This document shows, piece after piece, positions 8,884 through 17,363 of a stretch of 64,000 nucleotides of DNA (the stretch's first letter is position 1; the number at the start of each line of letters is the position of its first letter). A program made the position numbers and the translations under genes. The notes under the pieces are model-generated. The model did not search any database. It saw only the letters and a list, made by a program, of their open reading frames with translations, and was not told the DNA's origin. This DNA comes from Leptospira yanagawae serovar Saopaulo str. Sao Paulo = ATCC 700523 (GTDB lineage Bacteria > Spirochaetota > Leptospiria > Leptospirales > Leptospiraceae), in NCBI RefSeq assembly GCF_000332475.2, contig NZ_AOGX02000013.1:124001-188000 (forward strand), given 5' to 3'.

Positions 8884-10865
8884 TTTCGAAAACCCGTATT
8901 TCCCAATTGATAATAGGGTTCACGATGTTTTTGTCACCGACTTTCGTAAGTTTGGTGGCAGAACCCTGTGGAACCATGATCTCCTCATTTGAAAAACCAG
9001 TCATATTAAAAACGGATTGGATGTTTCGAAAAGGAGACAACCTGGACTGGAGAGATGAATCCGTTGAAGAAAGTTTTTGGGTAAAACGATCAGTTCCTGA
9101 CTATGGAATCTCAAAAACAGAAAACTTAACAGGATACCATTGGTATCGATGTTCCTTTTATTTACCTGACAATTACACAACACCAGTAGAACCCATCGCA
9201 ATTCAGTTGGGTCGCATTCGAGACGTTGATGAATTTTATTTGAATGGAACCTTAATTGATAAAACTGGAACCGTTTTACCGAGGTTAGAGGTTGATTTTC
9301 AAAAAATTAGAATTTATTCATTACCCACACACCTTCTCAAACCAGGTTTAAATGTAATGGCAATTCGTATTTTTGCAGCCACCAATTTAAATGGATTAAA
9401 AGAAGCACCAAAAATTGCCAAGGAACGTTTGTTACGTGAATCAGTATTTTCAAAAGAACTATTTGCGATGGTTTGCGGATATGTCTTTATTTTTATGGGG
9501 ATATACTTTTTAGTAGGTTCTATTGTTCGAGGGAGAGCTGGTGAAAATTTTTTCTTTGCCTTATTTTCCATTTTTATGGGAATTTATGTACTCATTCGAA
9601 CCCAACACAGAGACATTTTATTTGAAAGTTTCACTTGGTCATATGTTTCCGAACTATTAGTCCTCATTTGTTTACCCGTGTTTTTCATCAACTTTATGCA
9701 CCAATACTTAAAGTTAAAACGAAACATGGTTTTGCTTGTTTACGAGATATTTTTATCCGTACTATTTGTAATCACTCTATTTTTTAGAAATCCCAAAACT
9801 TGGATCCTTGTGATTGCTCTTTTTAATTATGCCCTTCCGATTGCAATGGGTCTTGTAATTTATCTGTTTGTTAAAAACGGCAAAACCAATATTAAGAAAG
9901 TAAAATTTATCTTAATTGGAATCGCTTGTTTATTACCAACTATCCTAATTGATAGTTTGTCTGCGTTAGAAATTATCATTTCAATGCCGGGTACATTGTA
10001 TTTGGGATTTTTGATTTTCCTTGTTATGATTTCTATCCAGTTATCAAACGATATCGTTTTAGGACTTGAAAATTATATCGAACAAGAAAAAGAACTCATC
10101 CAAATGGAACGGGTAAAAACTGGATTTTTGATCAACTTATCTTCCGAATTCAAGTCGGGTATGGAAAAAATCAAATCCGCAATTGATAATATCGTAACAA
10201 ATCAAGGTAAGTCTGTAACTAAAGAAATTACAAAACCATCTCCCAAAAAAGCCGCAAAGAAAAAAGCCAAGGCAACAAATACGAAACAAAGTGGAGATCC
10301 GATCAAACAAGCGGAAGACCATATCTCTTATATGAGTTATATGGTTGAGGAAGCAATTTTACTGAAGCGATTGGAAGAAAGATCATACGTTCCTTTTTAT
10401 GAAACTTTTTCTGTGTCTGAATTCATCAAAAACTGTGTAGCAAGTGTTGAAAATCATTTAGGTCAACATCGAAAAAATACCTATATTGACGTTAGGCCAA
10501 ATGATTTAGAAATTCATTTCCCAAAAGAATTGTTTTTTTGTATTTTAAGGAATTTAGTAGAAAATGCATATCAATACACGGATCCCAAAACAGATATTCA
10601 TATCGAGTTTATGAATCGTGATGGATACCACTACTTAGTTGTTATGGATGAAGGGATGGGTCTTAGCCAACTGGAAATGGAGACTATATTTCAAAAATTT
10701 GTCCGTGGTTACCGAGACAAAAAAAATGAAATCCCTGGTGCAGGAATTGGTTTAACCTTGGTGGAAGCTTCTACAAACTTTTTATCTGGAACGGTTAGTT
10801 TAAAATCAAGTGAAGGAATGGGAGCAAAATTTACAATTCGCATCCCGGAAAAACAAATCAAATGA
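8880..10865 (+). CDS. DISM-7TM sensor with histidine-kinase-like domain lacking the phospho-acceptor His
   Basis: A 661-residue membrane protein: signal peptide, DISM-type jellyroll domain (about 35-180), seven hydrophobic segments (about 195-395), a coiled-coil/dimerisation region and an HATPase domain (about 550-655). The ATPase motifs look intact: an N box (LVENAYQYT), a G1 box (DEGMGL) and a G2 box (GAGIGL). The H-box equivalent reads NLSSEFKSG, so the phospho-acceptor His is Ser422 (codon 10143-10145). A Lys/Ala-rich insertion (KKAAKKKAKA) lies near residues 455-465. It overlaps fliH by four bases and the next gene by four bases. I infer an ATP-binding sensor that does not autophosphorylate on the usual His. 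Confidence 0.85.
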   Translation: MISKTRISQLIIGFTMFLSPTFVSLVAEPCGTMISSFEKPVILKTDWMFRKGDNLDWRDESVEESFWVKRSVPDYGISKTENLTGYHWYRCSFYLPDNYTTPVEPIAIQLGRIRDVDEFYLNGTLIDKTGTVLPRLEVDFQKIRIYSLPTHLLKPGLNVMAIRIFAATNLNGLKEAPKIAKERLLRESVFSKELFAMVCGYVFIFMGIYFLVGSIVRGRAGENFFFALFSIFMGIYVLIRTQHRDILFESFTWSYVSELLVLICLPVFFINFMHQYLKLKRNMVLLVYEIFLSVLFVITLFFRNPKTWILVIALFNYALPIAMGLVIYLFVKNGKTNIKKVKFILIGIACLLPTILIDSLSALEIIISMPGTLYLGFLIFLVMISIQLSNDIVLGLENYIEQEKELIQMERVKTGFLINLSSEFKSGMEKIKSAIDNIVTNQGKSVTKEITKPSPKKAAKKKAKATNTKQSGDPIKQAEDHISYMSYMVEEAILLKRLEERSYVPFYETFSVSEFIKNCVASVENHLGQHRKNTYIDVRPNDLEIHFPKELFFCILRNLVENAYQYTDPKTDIHIEFMNRDGYHYLVVMDEGMGLSQLEMETIFQKFVRGYRDKKNEIPGAGIGLTLVEASTNFLSGTVSLKSSEGMGAKFTIRIPEKQIK

Positions 10866-12865
10866 AATCCTCACAAATTTTTCGTCTTTTCATATTCTCA
10901 CTTTTTTTCATCTCATTACATTGTTCTCGTAAAGCAGATGAAAATACCGTTGTACTTCGATTAGATGGTGAGGATTGGGGAATTTACTTTAACGATAATG
11001 CTGATTTATTGAATCCAGAATTCAATCCAAACAATTTGGATATCATTCCAGTACCAAATAACTTTCGTAACTTAAATAAATCATATAAAGGATCCATATG
11101 GGTTCGCAAAAGTTTTGAAATCACAACAGAACAACACCAAAAATCATTAGCACTTCAACTAGGGAAAGTATACCAATCAGATGAAGTATTTATCAATGGT
11201 GTGTTGATTGGAAAAAATAATTCTGCATTTGGAAAAGAACCAGAAGAATTTGCTTTTGGAAGGCCAAGGATTTACCCTATCCCACATGATTTATTACTCG
11301 AAGGGGAAAATGTTTTAATCATCAAAATAGACTCATCATTATCCACATCTGCTGGTATCATCACAGGCCCGATTCGAATTGTGACTTACGAAGAAGCCAT
11401 CAATGGAAATTTATATGACTCTCTTGTAGAGTTAATTTTTGTAGGCTTTTATTTATTCATCGCTTTATTTTTCTTCATCAACTTCTTTAATCTAAGAGAG
11501 AACAAAGAATACCTAAGTTTCAGTATATTGGCTCTTATTTTTTCTGGATATGAGTTATGTAAAAACGAAGTAAGATTTTTGATTTTTAATCATTTTGCAA
11601 TTTTAAAATTCCTAGAATATTCATTTTTACTAATACTTCCTTATGGATTCATTAAATTCGTCCAAGATTTTTTTGAACTCAAACCATTTAAATACCAAAA
11701 ATTTTACTTATTCTTTCAATTTTTCTTTATCATAACGTTTCTCATCATTCAAAATCCTGTTTTCTGGTATAACTTTATTGGTTATTGGGACATTCATTTA
11801 ATTGGTGTGATTGGTTATGCAATTTATGTAACTCTGATTAAGTTTCGCGAACAAAAACGTGGATCCACTATCCATCTACTTGCACTAGTCTATTTACTAT
11901 ATTCGATTCTCAAAGAAATTCTAATTGAACGTGGTTACCTCAATTCACCTTCGTCGCTTGAGACAAGTTTTTTAGTTTATTTAATACTAATGACACTTGC
12001 CTTACGTTTTCAATTTTTGATGATGAAACGAAAACTTCAGAATCGTTATGAAAGGTTAAAGGAAGCAGACTCTCTCAGAGAAAAGATTTTCTTTTATATG
12101 GACGCGATGATTTCGGGTCCTCTAAAATCAATGAAAGAAAAACTTTCGGCTTACAGAGAGTCCTCTCAGAAGGCAAAAGATAAAAATTTAGTAAAAGAAG
12201 TAATCGATGTACAATCTTCCATTGATAATGTAATGGATGATATCATTGAGTTATCAAGATTAGAAGTTTTAAAAGAAGTTCCTTTCAAAGATCAGGTCAA
12301 TTTTATAACATTCATCAACGATGTAATCCCTGAAGATGATATCACCTATTCCATCAAAGTACATCCAGAAACTGAAATCCATAATAGCTTAGACCTTATC
12401 AATTCAGTAGTTGTGAGACTTGTGGATTTTCCTCCATTCAAAGAATTCAATCATAATGATTTGATCATTACGCAAGATTTAAAAGGGAATGTCCACTTCA
12501 GATTTTTATTATTCCATAACAATTCAAAAGTAACACAAAAATTATTTAACGAACTAACTGAAAATTACAACCAACTTACGCCTATTAAAGTAAAATGGGC
12601 AATCATCCTAGAAATTGTACGACTATTAGGGGCAAAAATTGATTTTAAAATCATAAAGAAAAAGTATTTGAAAATCGATTTAGGTATCGCAGCTATTGTT
12701 CCAGTTTCCGAACTTCAACCCATAAATGAATCAAATGGACATGGACTTACAAACCAAAATGTACCAAAAAAAGAAAAAGAAGATTGGCGTGTGACGCTAA
12801 AACGAATTTGGAAATTCCTAAAAGAAACTGAAATTAAAATTCCAAATTTTAAAAAGAAAAAGTAA
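10862..12865 (+). CDS. DISM-7TM pseudo-histidine-kinase lipoprotein
   Basis: A 667-residue protein with a lipoprotein signal (ISLHC near residue 20), a DISM-type domain, seven hydrophobic segments (about 185-395), a dimerisation helix pair and a kinase-like C-terminus ending in a basic tail. The H-box position reads MDAMISGPL, with Ala where His is expected. I cannot find N, G1 or G2 ATP-binding boxes, so this looks like a full pseudokinase. Its ATG overlaps the stop of the preceding, related sensor by four bases. The two probably form one receptor assembly, in which this partner keeps the dimerisation fold but has no catalysis of its own. Confidence 0.82.
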   Translation: MKSSQIFRLFIFSLFFISLHCSRKADENTVVLRLDGEDWGIYFNDNADLLNPEFNPNNLDIIPVPNNFRNLNKSYKGSIWVRKSFEITTEQHQKSLALQLGKVYQSDEVFINGVLIGKNNSAFGKEPEEFAFGRPRIYPIPHDLLLEGENVLIIKIDSSLSTSAGIITGPIRIVTYEEAINGNLYDSLVELIFVGFYLFIALFFFINFFNLRENKEYLSFSILALIFSGYELCKNEVRFLIFNHFAILKFLEYSFLLILPYGFIKFVQDFFELKPFKYQKFYLFFQFFFIITFLIIQNPVFWYNFIGYWDIHLIGVIGYAIYVTLIKFREQKRGSTIHLLALVYLLYSILKEILIERGYLNSPSSLETSFLVYLILMTLALRFQFLMMKRKLQNRYERLKEADSLREKIFFYMDAMISGPLKSMKEKLSAYRESSQKAKDKNLVKEVIDVQSSIDNVMDDIIELSRLEVLKEVPFKDQVNFITFINDVIPEDDITYSIKVHPETEIHNSLDLINSVVVRLVDFPPFKEFNHNDLIITQDLKGNVHFRFLLFHNNSKVTQKLFNELTENYNQLTPIKVKWAIILEIVRLLGAKIDFKIIKKKYLKIDLGIAAIVPVSELQPINESNGHGLTNQNVPKKEKEDWRVTLKRIWKFLKETEIKIPNFKKKK

Positions 12866-12882
12866 ACCTTACAGCTGTTTCA

Positions 12883-13509
12883 ATGATTATCAAATACATC
12901 ACAAAACCCAGTCCCGAGGCTTTACAAAAGGCCTTTGCAGGTTGCAAAGAGCTAACCTACGATAAAGATGAATTTTTATTTCATTCAGGTGATGAAGTGA
13001 CTCACATGGACTTACTAGTAAATGGTGACCTTCAAGTATTTAAATATGATGGAAATATGAATGAAGTGACTTTAACTTTTTTTCGTCCTGTTTGTATTGT
13101 AGCAGAGTGGGCTGTCATCCAAGGAATCCCATACCCTGCATCAGCGAGATTTACAAAAAAAAGTACGATTCTAAGAATGCCACTTTCAGAAGTTCAAAAT
13201 CGTTTACATTCAAATATTGAACTTAACCATATACTAATGCATTCTTTGATGAATAAAATCGATACATTAAATTTGGCCATCAATCGAGGGCTCACAATGG
13301 ACGCCATGCAACGAGTGGCGCATTTTTTGTTTTATGGTACTCCGGATTCTCTCGCATTAAAACAGACACAAATGGCATCACTATTGTACCTTCGACCGGA
13401 AACCTTTTCAAGGATATTAAAACAGCTAAAGGACCAAGGATTGGTAGACACCCAAAAAGGTGAAATCACGATCTTAGACAAAGAAGGTCTCTTAAAAATT
13501 TTGGCTTAG
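12883..13509 (+). CDS. Crp/Fnr-family transcriptional regulator (DNR/NNR-like, probable NO sensor)
   Basis: A 208-residue regulator with an N-terminal cyclic-nucleotide-type beta-barrel (about 15-120), a dimerisation helix and a C-terminal winged HTH. The recognition helix reads RPETFSRIL; the E-x-x-S-R pattern is the one that FNR/DNR-type proteins use to read TTGAT half-sites. Only two Cys are evident, so an FNR-type 4Fe-4S cluster is unlikely. A heme-type NO sensor as in DNR/NNR fits better. The gene sits 17 bases after the pseudokinase gene and just upstream of nnrS, whose promoter carries a perfect TTGAT-N4-ATCAA site, so it probably controls the local NO-detoxification genes. Confidence 0.85.
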   Translation: MIIKYITKPSPEALQKAFAGCKELTYDKDEFLFHSGDEVTHMDLLVNGDLQVFKYDGNMNEVTLTFFRPVCIVAEWAVIQGIPYPASARFTKKSTILRMPLSEVQNRLHSNIELNHILMHSLMNKIDTLNLAINRGLTMDAMQRVAHFLFYGTPDSLALKQTQMASLLYLRPETFSRILKQLKDQGLVDTQKGEITILDKEGLLKILA

Positions 13510-13512
13510 TAC

Positions 13513-13526
13513 TTGATTTGTATCAA
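13513..13526 (+). promoter_or_regulatory. FNR/DNR-type operator upstream of nnrS
   Basis: A perfect TTGAT-N4-ATCAA palindrome centred at 13519.5. A TAGTAT -10-like hexamer lies at 13549-13554, predicting transcription start near 13560-13562, which is the nnrS ATG. The operator centre would then be at about -41.5, the class II activator position for FNR-type proteins. Confidence 0.8.
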
Positions 13527-13532
13527 GGAAAA

Positions 13533-13554
13533 GATACTAATTTTCATTAGTATC
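13533..13554 (+). promoter_or_regulatory. Perfect inverted repeat overlapping the nnrS -10 region
   Basis: GATACTAA (13533-13540) and TTAGTATC (13547-13554) form a perfect 8-bp inverted repeat with a 6-base spacer. It overlaps the predicted -10 hexamer and ends five bases before the nnrS ATG. It could be a second operator. If transcription begins upstream of it, it would be an RNA hairpin at the start codon. Confidence 0.5.
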
Positions 13555-13559
13555 AAACT

Positions 13560-14786
13560 ATGAATCATTCCTTTTTTCAACTTAGCTTTTGGAATACAGC
13601 GTTCCGTCCCTTCTTTTGGTTTGGGTCAGTTTATGGCATCTTAATTATAGGGATTTGGTTATTCATACTTTCGAATGGCATCATAAACCCAATCCAAGTC
13701 AATGCCATCCATTGGCATTCATATGAAATGGTTTTTGGATTTACCAAAGCGATTGTATTAGGATTCTTATTCACGGCAGTTCAAAACTGGACAAATACTA
13801 CGATATTAAAAGGTGAAAACCTTTTTTATCTAGTTTTGTTTTGGTTGTTAGGAAGGTTTTCATTTTATTCATTTGAAATATTGGGTTATATATCCTTTGG
13901 ATTTGATATATGCTCAGATATTTTTGTCATTTATTTACTTGTTCCAAAACTGATCGTACCTTCCCAAAAACACAATCGACCTATTTTATACCATTATGTT
14001 ATCTTCACAGTCTTTCATATTTTGAGTGCAATATCTGCGTATTCTATTCTGAATCCTGAACAAACTTTGATTTATATTCATCTTAGTATTTTCGTTGTGT
14101 TATTCCTTATCCTGATTATAGGAGGTCGTGTTGTCCCTTTCTTTTCTGGAGTTGTGATACAAGGTTATTCATTCAAACGGATGCCGAAACTCGAAACAAT
14201 TCTCCTATATTTACCTTTTCTTTTTTATATCACCAAACTGATACAAACTCATTTGAGAAATTCAAATTTGAATTTTGTTCTTTTTTTCTCAAATCGAGAA
14301 TTCCAATTATTCATTATGCTTTCATTCATTTGTATATTTTTATTATTTATTACCAATACCATTCGTTATCTTTCTTGGAAACCATGGAAATCATACCAAA
14401 AACCAATCCTTTGGATTTTATATCTTGGATACTTTTGGGTATGTTTTGGATTTTTGTTATATAGTTTTTCTGAATTAAATTTATTCCCTGTGTCTTCTGC
14501 CATTCATAGTCTGACGGTAGGAGGTCTTGGCGTATTCATTTATGGAATGATTACAAGAGTGAGTTTAGGACATACTGGAAGGTCAATAGTGGCTTCTCCT
14601 CTTACTGTGATCGCTTATGTTTTACTCAATCTTTCAGTTTTCATTCGAGTATTTTTACCTGTCTTCAATCATTACAAATATGCATATTATTTATCAGGAA
14701 TTGGATGGATGATTTGTTTTTTCCTCTTTGTGATTCAGTATACAAGGATCCTATTTTCAAAACGACCGGATGGAAAACCATCGTAA
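13560..14786 (+). CDS. nnrS: NnrS family protein (heme/copper membrane protein of NO response)
   Basis: A 408-residue polytopic membrane protein with about 12 hydrophobic segments. Family hallmarks are the early HWHSYEMVFGF motif (about residues 52-62), the GGRVVPFF segment and the late RVSLGHTGR motif. NnrS proteins are induced with nitric-oxide reductase and help cells tolerate nitrosative stress. The ATG at 13560 has no Shine-Dalgarno, and the promoter geometry suggests a leaderless mRNA. The gene is convergent with norD, 12 bases apart. Confidence 0.88.
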   Translation: MNHSFFQLSFWNTAFRPFFWFGSVYGILIIGIWLFILSNGIINPIQVNAIHWHSYEMVFGFTKAIVLGFLFTAVQNWTNTTILKGENLFYLVLFWLLGRFSFYSFEILGYISFGFDICSDIFVIYLLVPKLIVPSQKHNRPILYHYVIFTVFHILSAISAYSILNPEQTLIYIHLSIFVVLFLILIIGGRVVPFFSGVVIQGYSFKRMPKLETILLYLPFLFYITKLIQTHLRNSNLNFVLFFSNREFQLFIMLSFICIFLLFITNTIRYLSWKPWKSYQKPILWILYLGYFWVCFGFLLYSFSELNLFPVSSAIHSLTVGGLGVFIYGMITRVSLGHTGRSIVASPLTVIAYVLLNLSVFIRVFLPVFNHYKYAYYLSGIGWMICFFLFVIQYTRILFSKRPDGKPS

Positions 14787-14798
14787 GTGATTGAAAGA

Positions 14799-16568
14799 TT
14801 AAAGTTTAATTGCCCTTCTAAAAAATTCCTGTAAGGAATCAAGGAGTCTTTCTGGATGGAATAACATTTGGTAACTTGCATTTCTCATCATGGCAGGGAT
14901 GGTAGGTTTTTCTTCTGTCCCAATTGCTAATGTATACACCTGCACACCATTTAACAAACATTCACCAACTGCTTTGTTTACGTCTTCAATCCCATACTTA
15001 CCTTCATATTGGTCATAGTCATTGGGCCTTGCATCCGTAATTAAAATAATCCACTTTTGTTTGTAACCTGAATCTTTAAAAAAAGAATTCGTATGACGAA
15101 GAGATGGACCAACTCTTGTATAACCAATTGGTGATAGAGGCCCTAAACGATCCCTTACAACCTTCCACGATTCATTCATTTGTTTTATATGGATGAATTG
15201 ATTATGGTTTCTCGTCCTTGAATAAAAACCGGCAATCCCAAATGGAATTTTTAATTCATCCAAACATTCAGAGAATAATAATAAACTTTCCCTTTCCACA
15301 TCCAATATACGTTTGTCATGTATCCATGAGTCGGTAGACAAACTTAAATCCATTAAAAAGTATAAGGCTATATCCGAAACATCCCGTATGGGATTCATAT
15401 AAATTGCTTCAGAAGGACTTTTTTTGGCTTTTAAATCTGCATAACGGTCAACAAGAGCATCTAAATCAATATCAGCGCCTGCGACCAAACGTTTTTTAAT
15501 TCGTGTTTGGTTGAGTAAGGCAGTCATTTTTTTCTTTAACAAAAGTAGAGTTCGACTTTGTTTTTCTAAAACTTTAGAAGTATACGAAAAATCAATAGAT
15601 TTGGGAAACTCTTCAATGACAGAACAATAATTAGGTTTGTATTGTTTTTGTTTATAATCCCACTCTGGGTATAAAAACGGTTTTTCTATGATTGTATCGT
15701 CTAAAATTTCAAGTTGGGTTCCTGCCCCTGACTCACTAGTCCTTGTTGTATGGACTGGATCTTCTGTTCGGATGATGTGTTTCAGATTTAGCTCTTCTAA
15801 TGCTTCCTCTTCTTCCATATCCTCCTCTCCATCAATATCTCTCCATTGCCCATCAAACTCTTCCACAGTTTCAATTTTTTCAAAATTATGGCCTAAGGTA
15901 TATTCTTCGATTTTTTTCTCATCCACCTCTAAAAGTTCTGCATCACTTGGATCTAATTTTTGTTTGGACTCTTTGGATTCAATTTTTTGTTTTTGTTTAT
16001 TGGAAATAAAATCTTTTCCAACAGGAAAATTCATCTTTAAATTGGAAAGAGAAGAACTAGCAAAGTAAAAACTTGAAAGAATATGTAAATATTGTGTTGG
16101 ATTTTCTTTCCGAATAACCAGTCGTTCCTTTCGAATATCTTTCCAATCAGTAACAACACCAGGATATTGTTTCAGAAACCTTCGAAACTTTTTGTAAAAT
16201 GTTCCATTTGTTTTATCAGTTGGTATACGAACTAATTCTGATTTTATTGCAGTATGTGTAAGGATTTCGTTTTCATAAAGATAGGATAAATAAGCAAGTA
16301 GAATACGAACTTGTTTTTTGGTAGTCTGCACATTGCGATACCATCGAATTTCTTCAGGAAATTTTAGAAAATTTTGTCCAAGTGTGATCTCACCATTACT
16401 ATAAACAAGGGAAGTTGTTTCTTTGCGAAGTGTTTGTAAATATTTGATGAGGATTGTTTCCTCTGTTTCCATACGATAAAGACCGTATGGACTCGGTGGA
16501 GTTAACTTAGTTTTTAACTTTTTCCAAAGTTTATGGCCTTGGTAAAATACAAATTGATCCCATTCCAA
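14799..16568 (-). CDS. norD: Nitric oxide reductase activation protein NorD (VWA domain)
   Basis: A 589-residue cytoplasmic protein whose last 200 residues form a von Willebrand A domain with a complete MIDAS entry motif (DLSLS, near residue 405) followed by the conserved TDARPNDYDQYEGKYG segment of NorD. The middle is acidic and low in complexity. NorD works with the MoxR-type ATPase NorQ to mature nitric-oxide reductase, probably by metal insertion. Its start lies about ten bases after the norQ stop, and the order norC-norB-norQ-norD matches denitrifier operons. Confidence 0.9.
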   Translation of the reverse strand: MEWDQFVFYQGHKLWKKLKTKLTPPSPYGLYRMETEETILIKYLQTLRKETTSLVYSNGEITLGQNFLKFPEEIRWYRNVQTTKKQVRILLAYLSYLYENEILTHTAIKSELVRIPTDKTNGTFYKKFRRFLKQYPGVVTDWKDIRKERLVIRKENPTQYLHILSSFYFASSSLSNLKMNFPVGKDFISNKQKQKIESKESKQKLDPSDAELLEVDEKKIEEYTLGHNFEKIETVEEFDGQWRDIDGEEDMEEEEALEELNLKHIIRTEDPVHTTRTSESGAGTQLEILDDTIIEKPFLYPEWDYKQKQYKPNYCSVIEEFPKSIDFSYTSKVLEKQSRTLLLLKKKMTALLNQTRIKKRLVAGADIDLDALVDRYADLKAKKSPSEAIYMNPIRDVSDIALYFLMDLSLSTDSWIHDKRILDVERESLLLFSECLDELKIPFGIAGFYSRTRNHNQFIHIKQMNESWKVVRDRLGPLSPIGYTRVGPSLRHTNSFFKDSGYKQKWIILITDARPNDYDQYEGKYGIEDVNKAVGECLLNGVQVYTLAIGTEEKPTIPAMMRNASYQMLFHPERLLDSLQEFFRRAIKL

Positions 16569-16577
16569 AATTTGATC

Positions 16578-17360
16578 CTAAAAGATTAAATCAAAACTAT
16601 CTTGTAAGGCCGTAACGGTGTCATCATCATCCGTTAAAGGTAAGATAATGGCAGTTCGACCTGCCATTCGGGAAGGAAGGCCTTTGGAAATCAATTTCGC
16701 ACAAGACACAAGTAAGCGAGTGGATACCGTCTCGGCCAAACCTAACTCAGGTTTATGGCGAACCAAATTGGCGTATTGGACCAATTTTTTGGAGATTGAT
16801 TCTGATATTCCTGTTTCTCCTACAATGATTTTTTCTTCTACAGATGGTTTAGGATACGGAAAGTCCATTCCCAAAAACCTTTGTTTGGTGGATGGTTTTA
16901 GTTCTTTGAACCCCTTTTGGTAACCAGGATTATAAGAGGCAACGAGTAAAAAGTTTGGATGGGCTACCAATTCTTCATTTTTACGTTCAATGAATAAAGT
17001 CCTTCTATGGTCAGTGAGAGAGTGGATGGTGACAAGAGTGTCTGGCCTTGCTTCCGCAATTTCATCCAAATACACAATCGCACCTTCTTTCACACCTGTG
17101 GTGAGTGGGCCATCCATCCAAACGGTATCGGCACCTTTTACAATGAATCGTCCAACAAGATCCACAGCAGATGTTTCATCATTGCATAATATGGTGATGA
17201 GTTTACGACCCATTTGGTGTGCCATAAATTCTAAAAATCGAGATTTTCCTGAGCCAGTAGGACCTTTTAACAAAAGCGGCAGAGAATTCTCCGCCGCCAT
17301 TTGAAAAATTTCCACTTCTTTACCGGTTGGTTCGTAGTAGGGAATTTTTGTTGTTAACAT
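16578..17360 (-). CDS. norQ: MoxR-family AAA+ ATPase NorQ
   Basis: A 260-residue AAA+ protein with Walker A GPTGSGKS (residues 33-40), Walker B IVYLDEI (about 93-99) and an ASYNPGYQ sensor-1 segment. It is the usual NorQ partner of NorD and is needed to activate NorBC. The spacing is very tight on both sides: 3 bases after norB and about 10 bases before norD. This indicates a single operon. Confidence 0.92.
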   Translation of the reverse strand: MLTTKIPYYEPTGKEVEIFQMAAENSLPLLLKGPTGSGKSRFLEFMAHQMGRKLITILCNDETSAVDLVGRFIVKGADTVWMDGPLTTGVKEGAIVYLDEIAEARPDTLVTIHSLTDHRRTLFIERKNEELVAHPNFLLVASYNPGYQKGFKELKPSTKQRFLGMDFPYPKPSVEEKIIVGETGISESISKKLVQYANLVRHKPELGLAETVSTRLLVSCAKLISKGLPSRMAGRTAIILPLTDDDDTVTALQDSFDLIF

Positions 17361-17363
17361 AAG

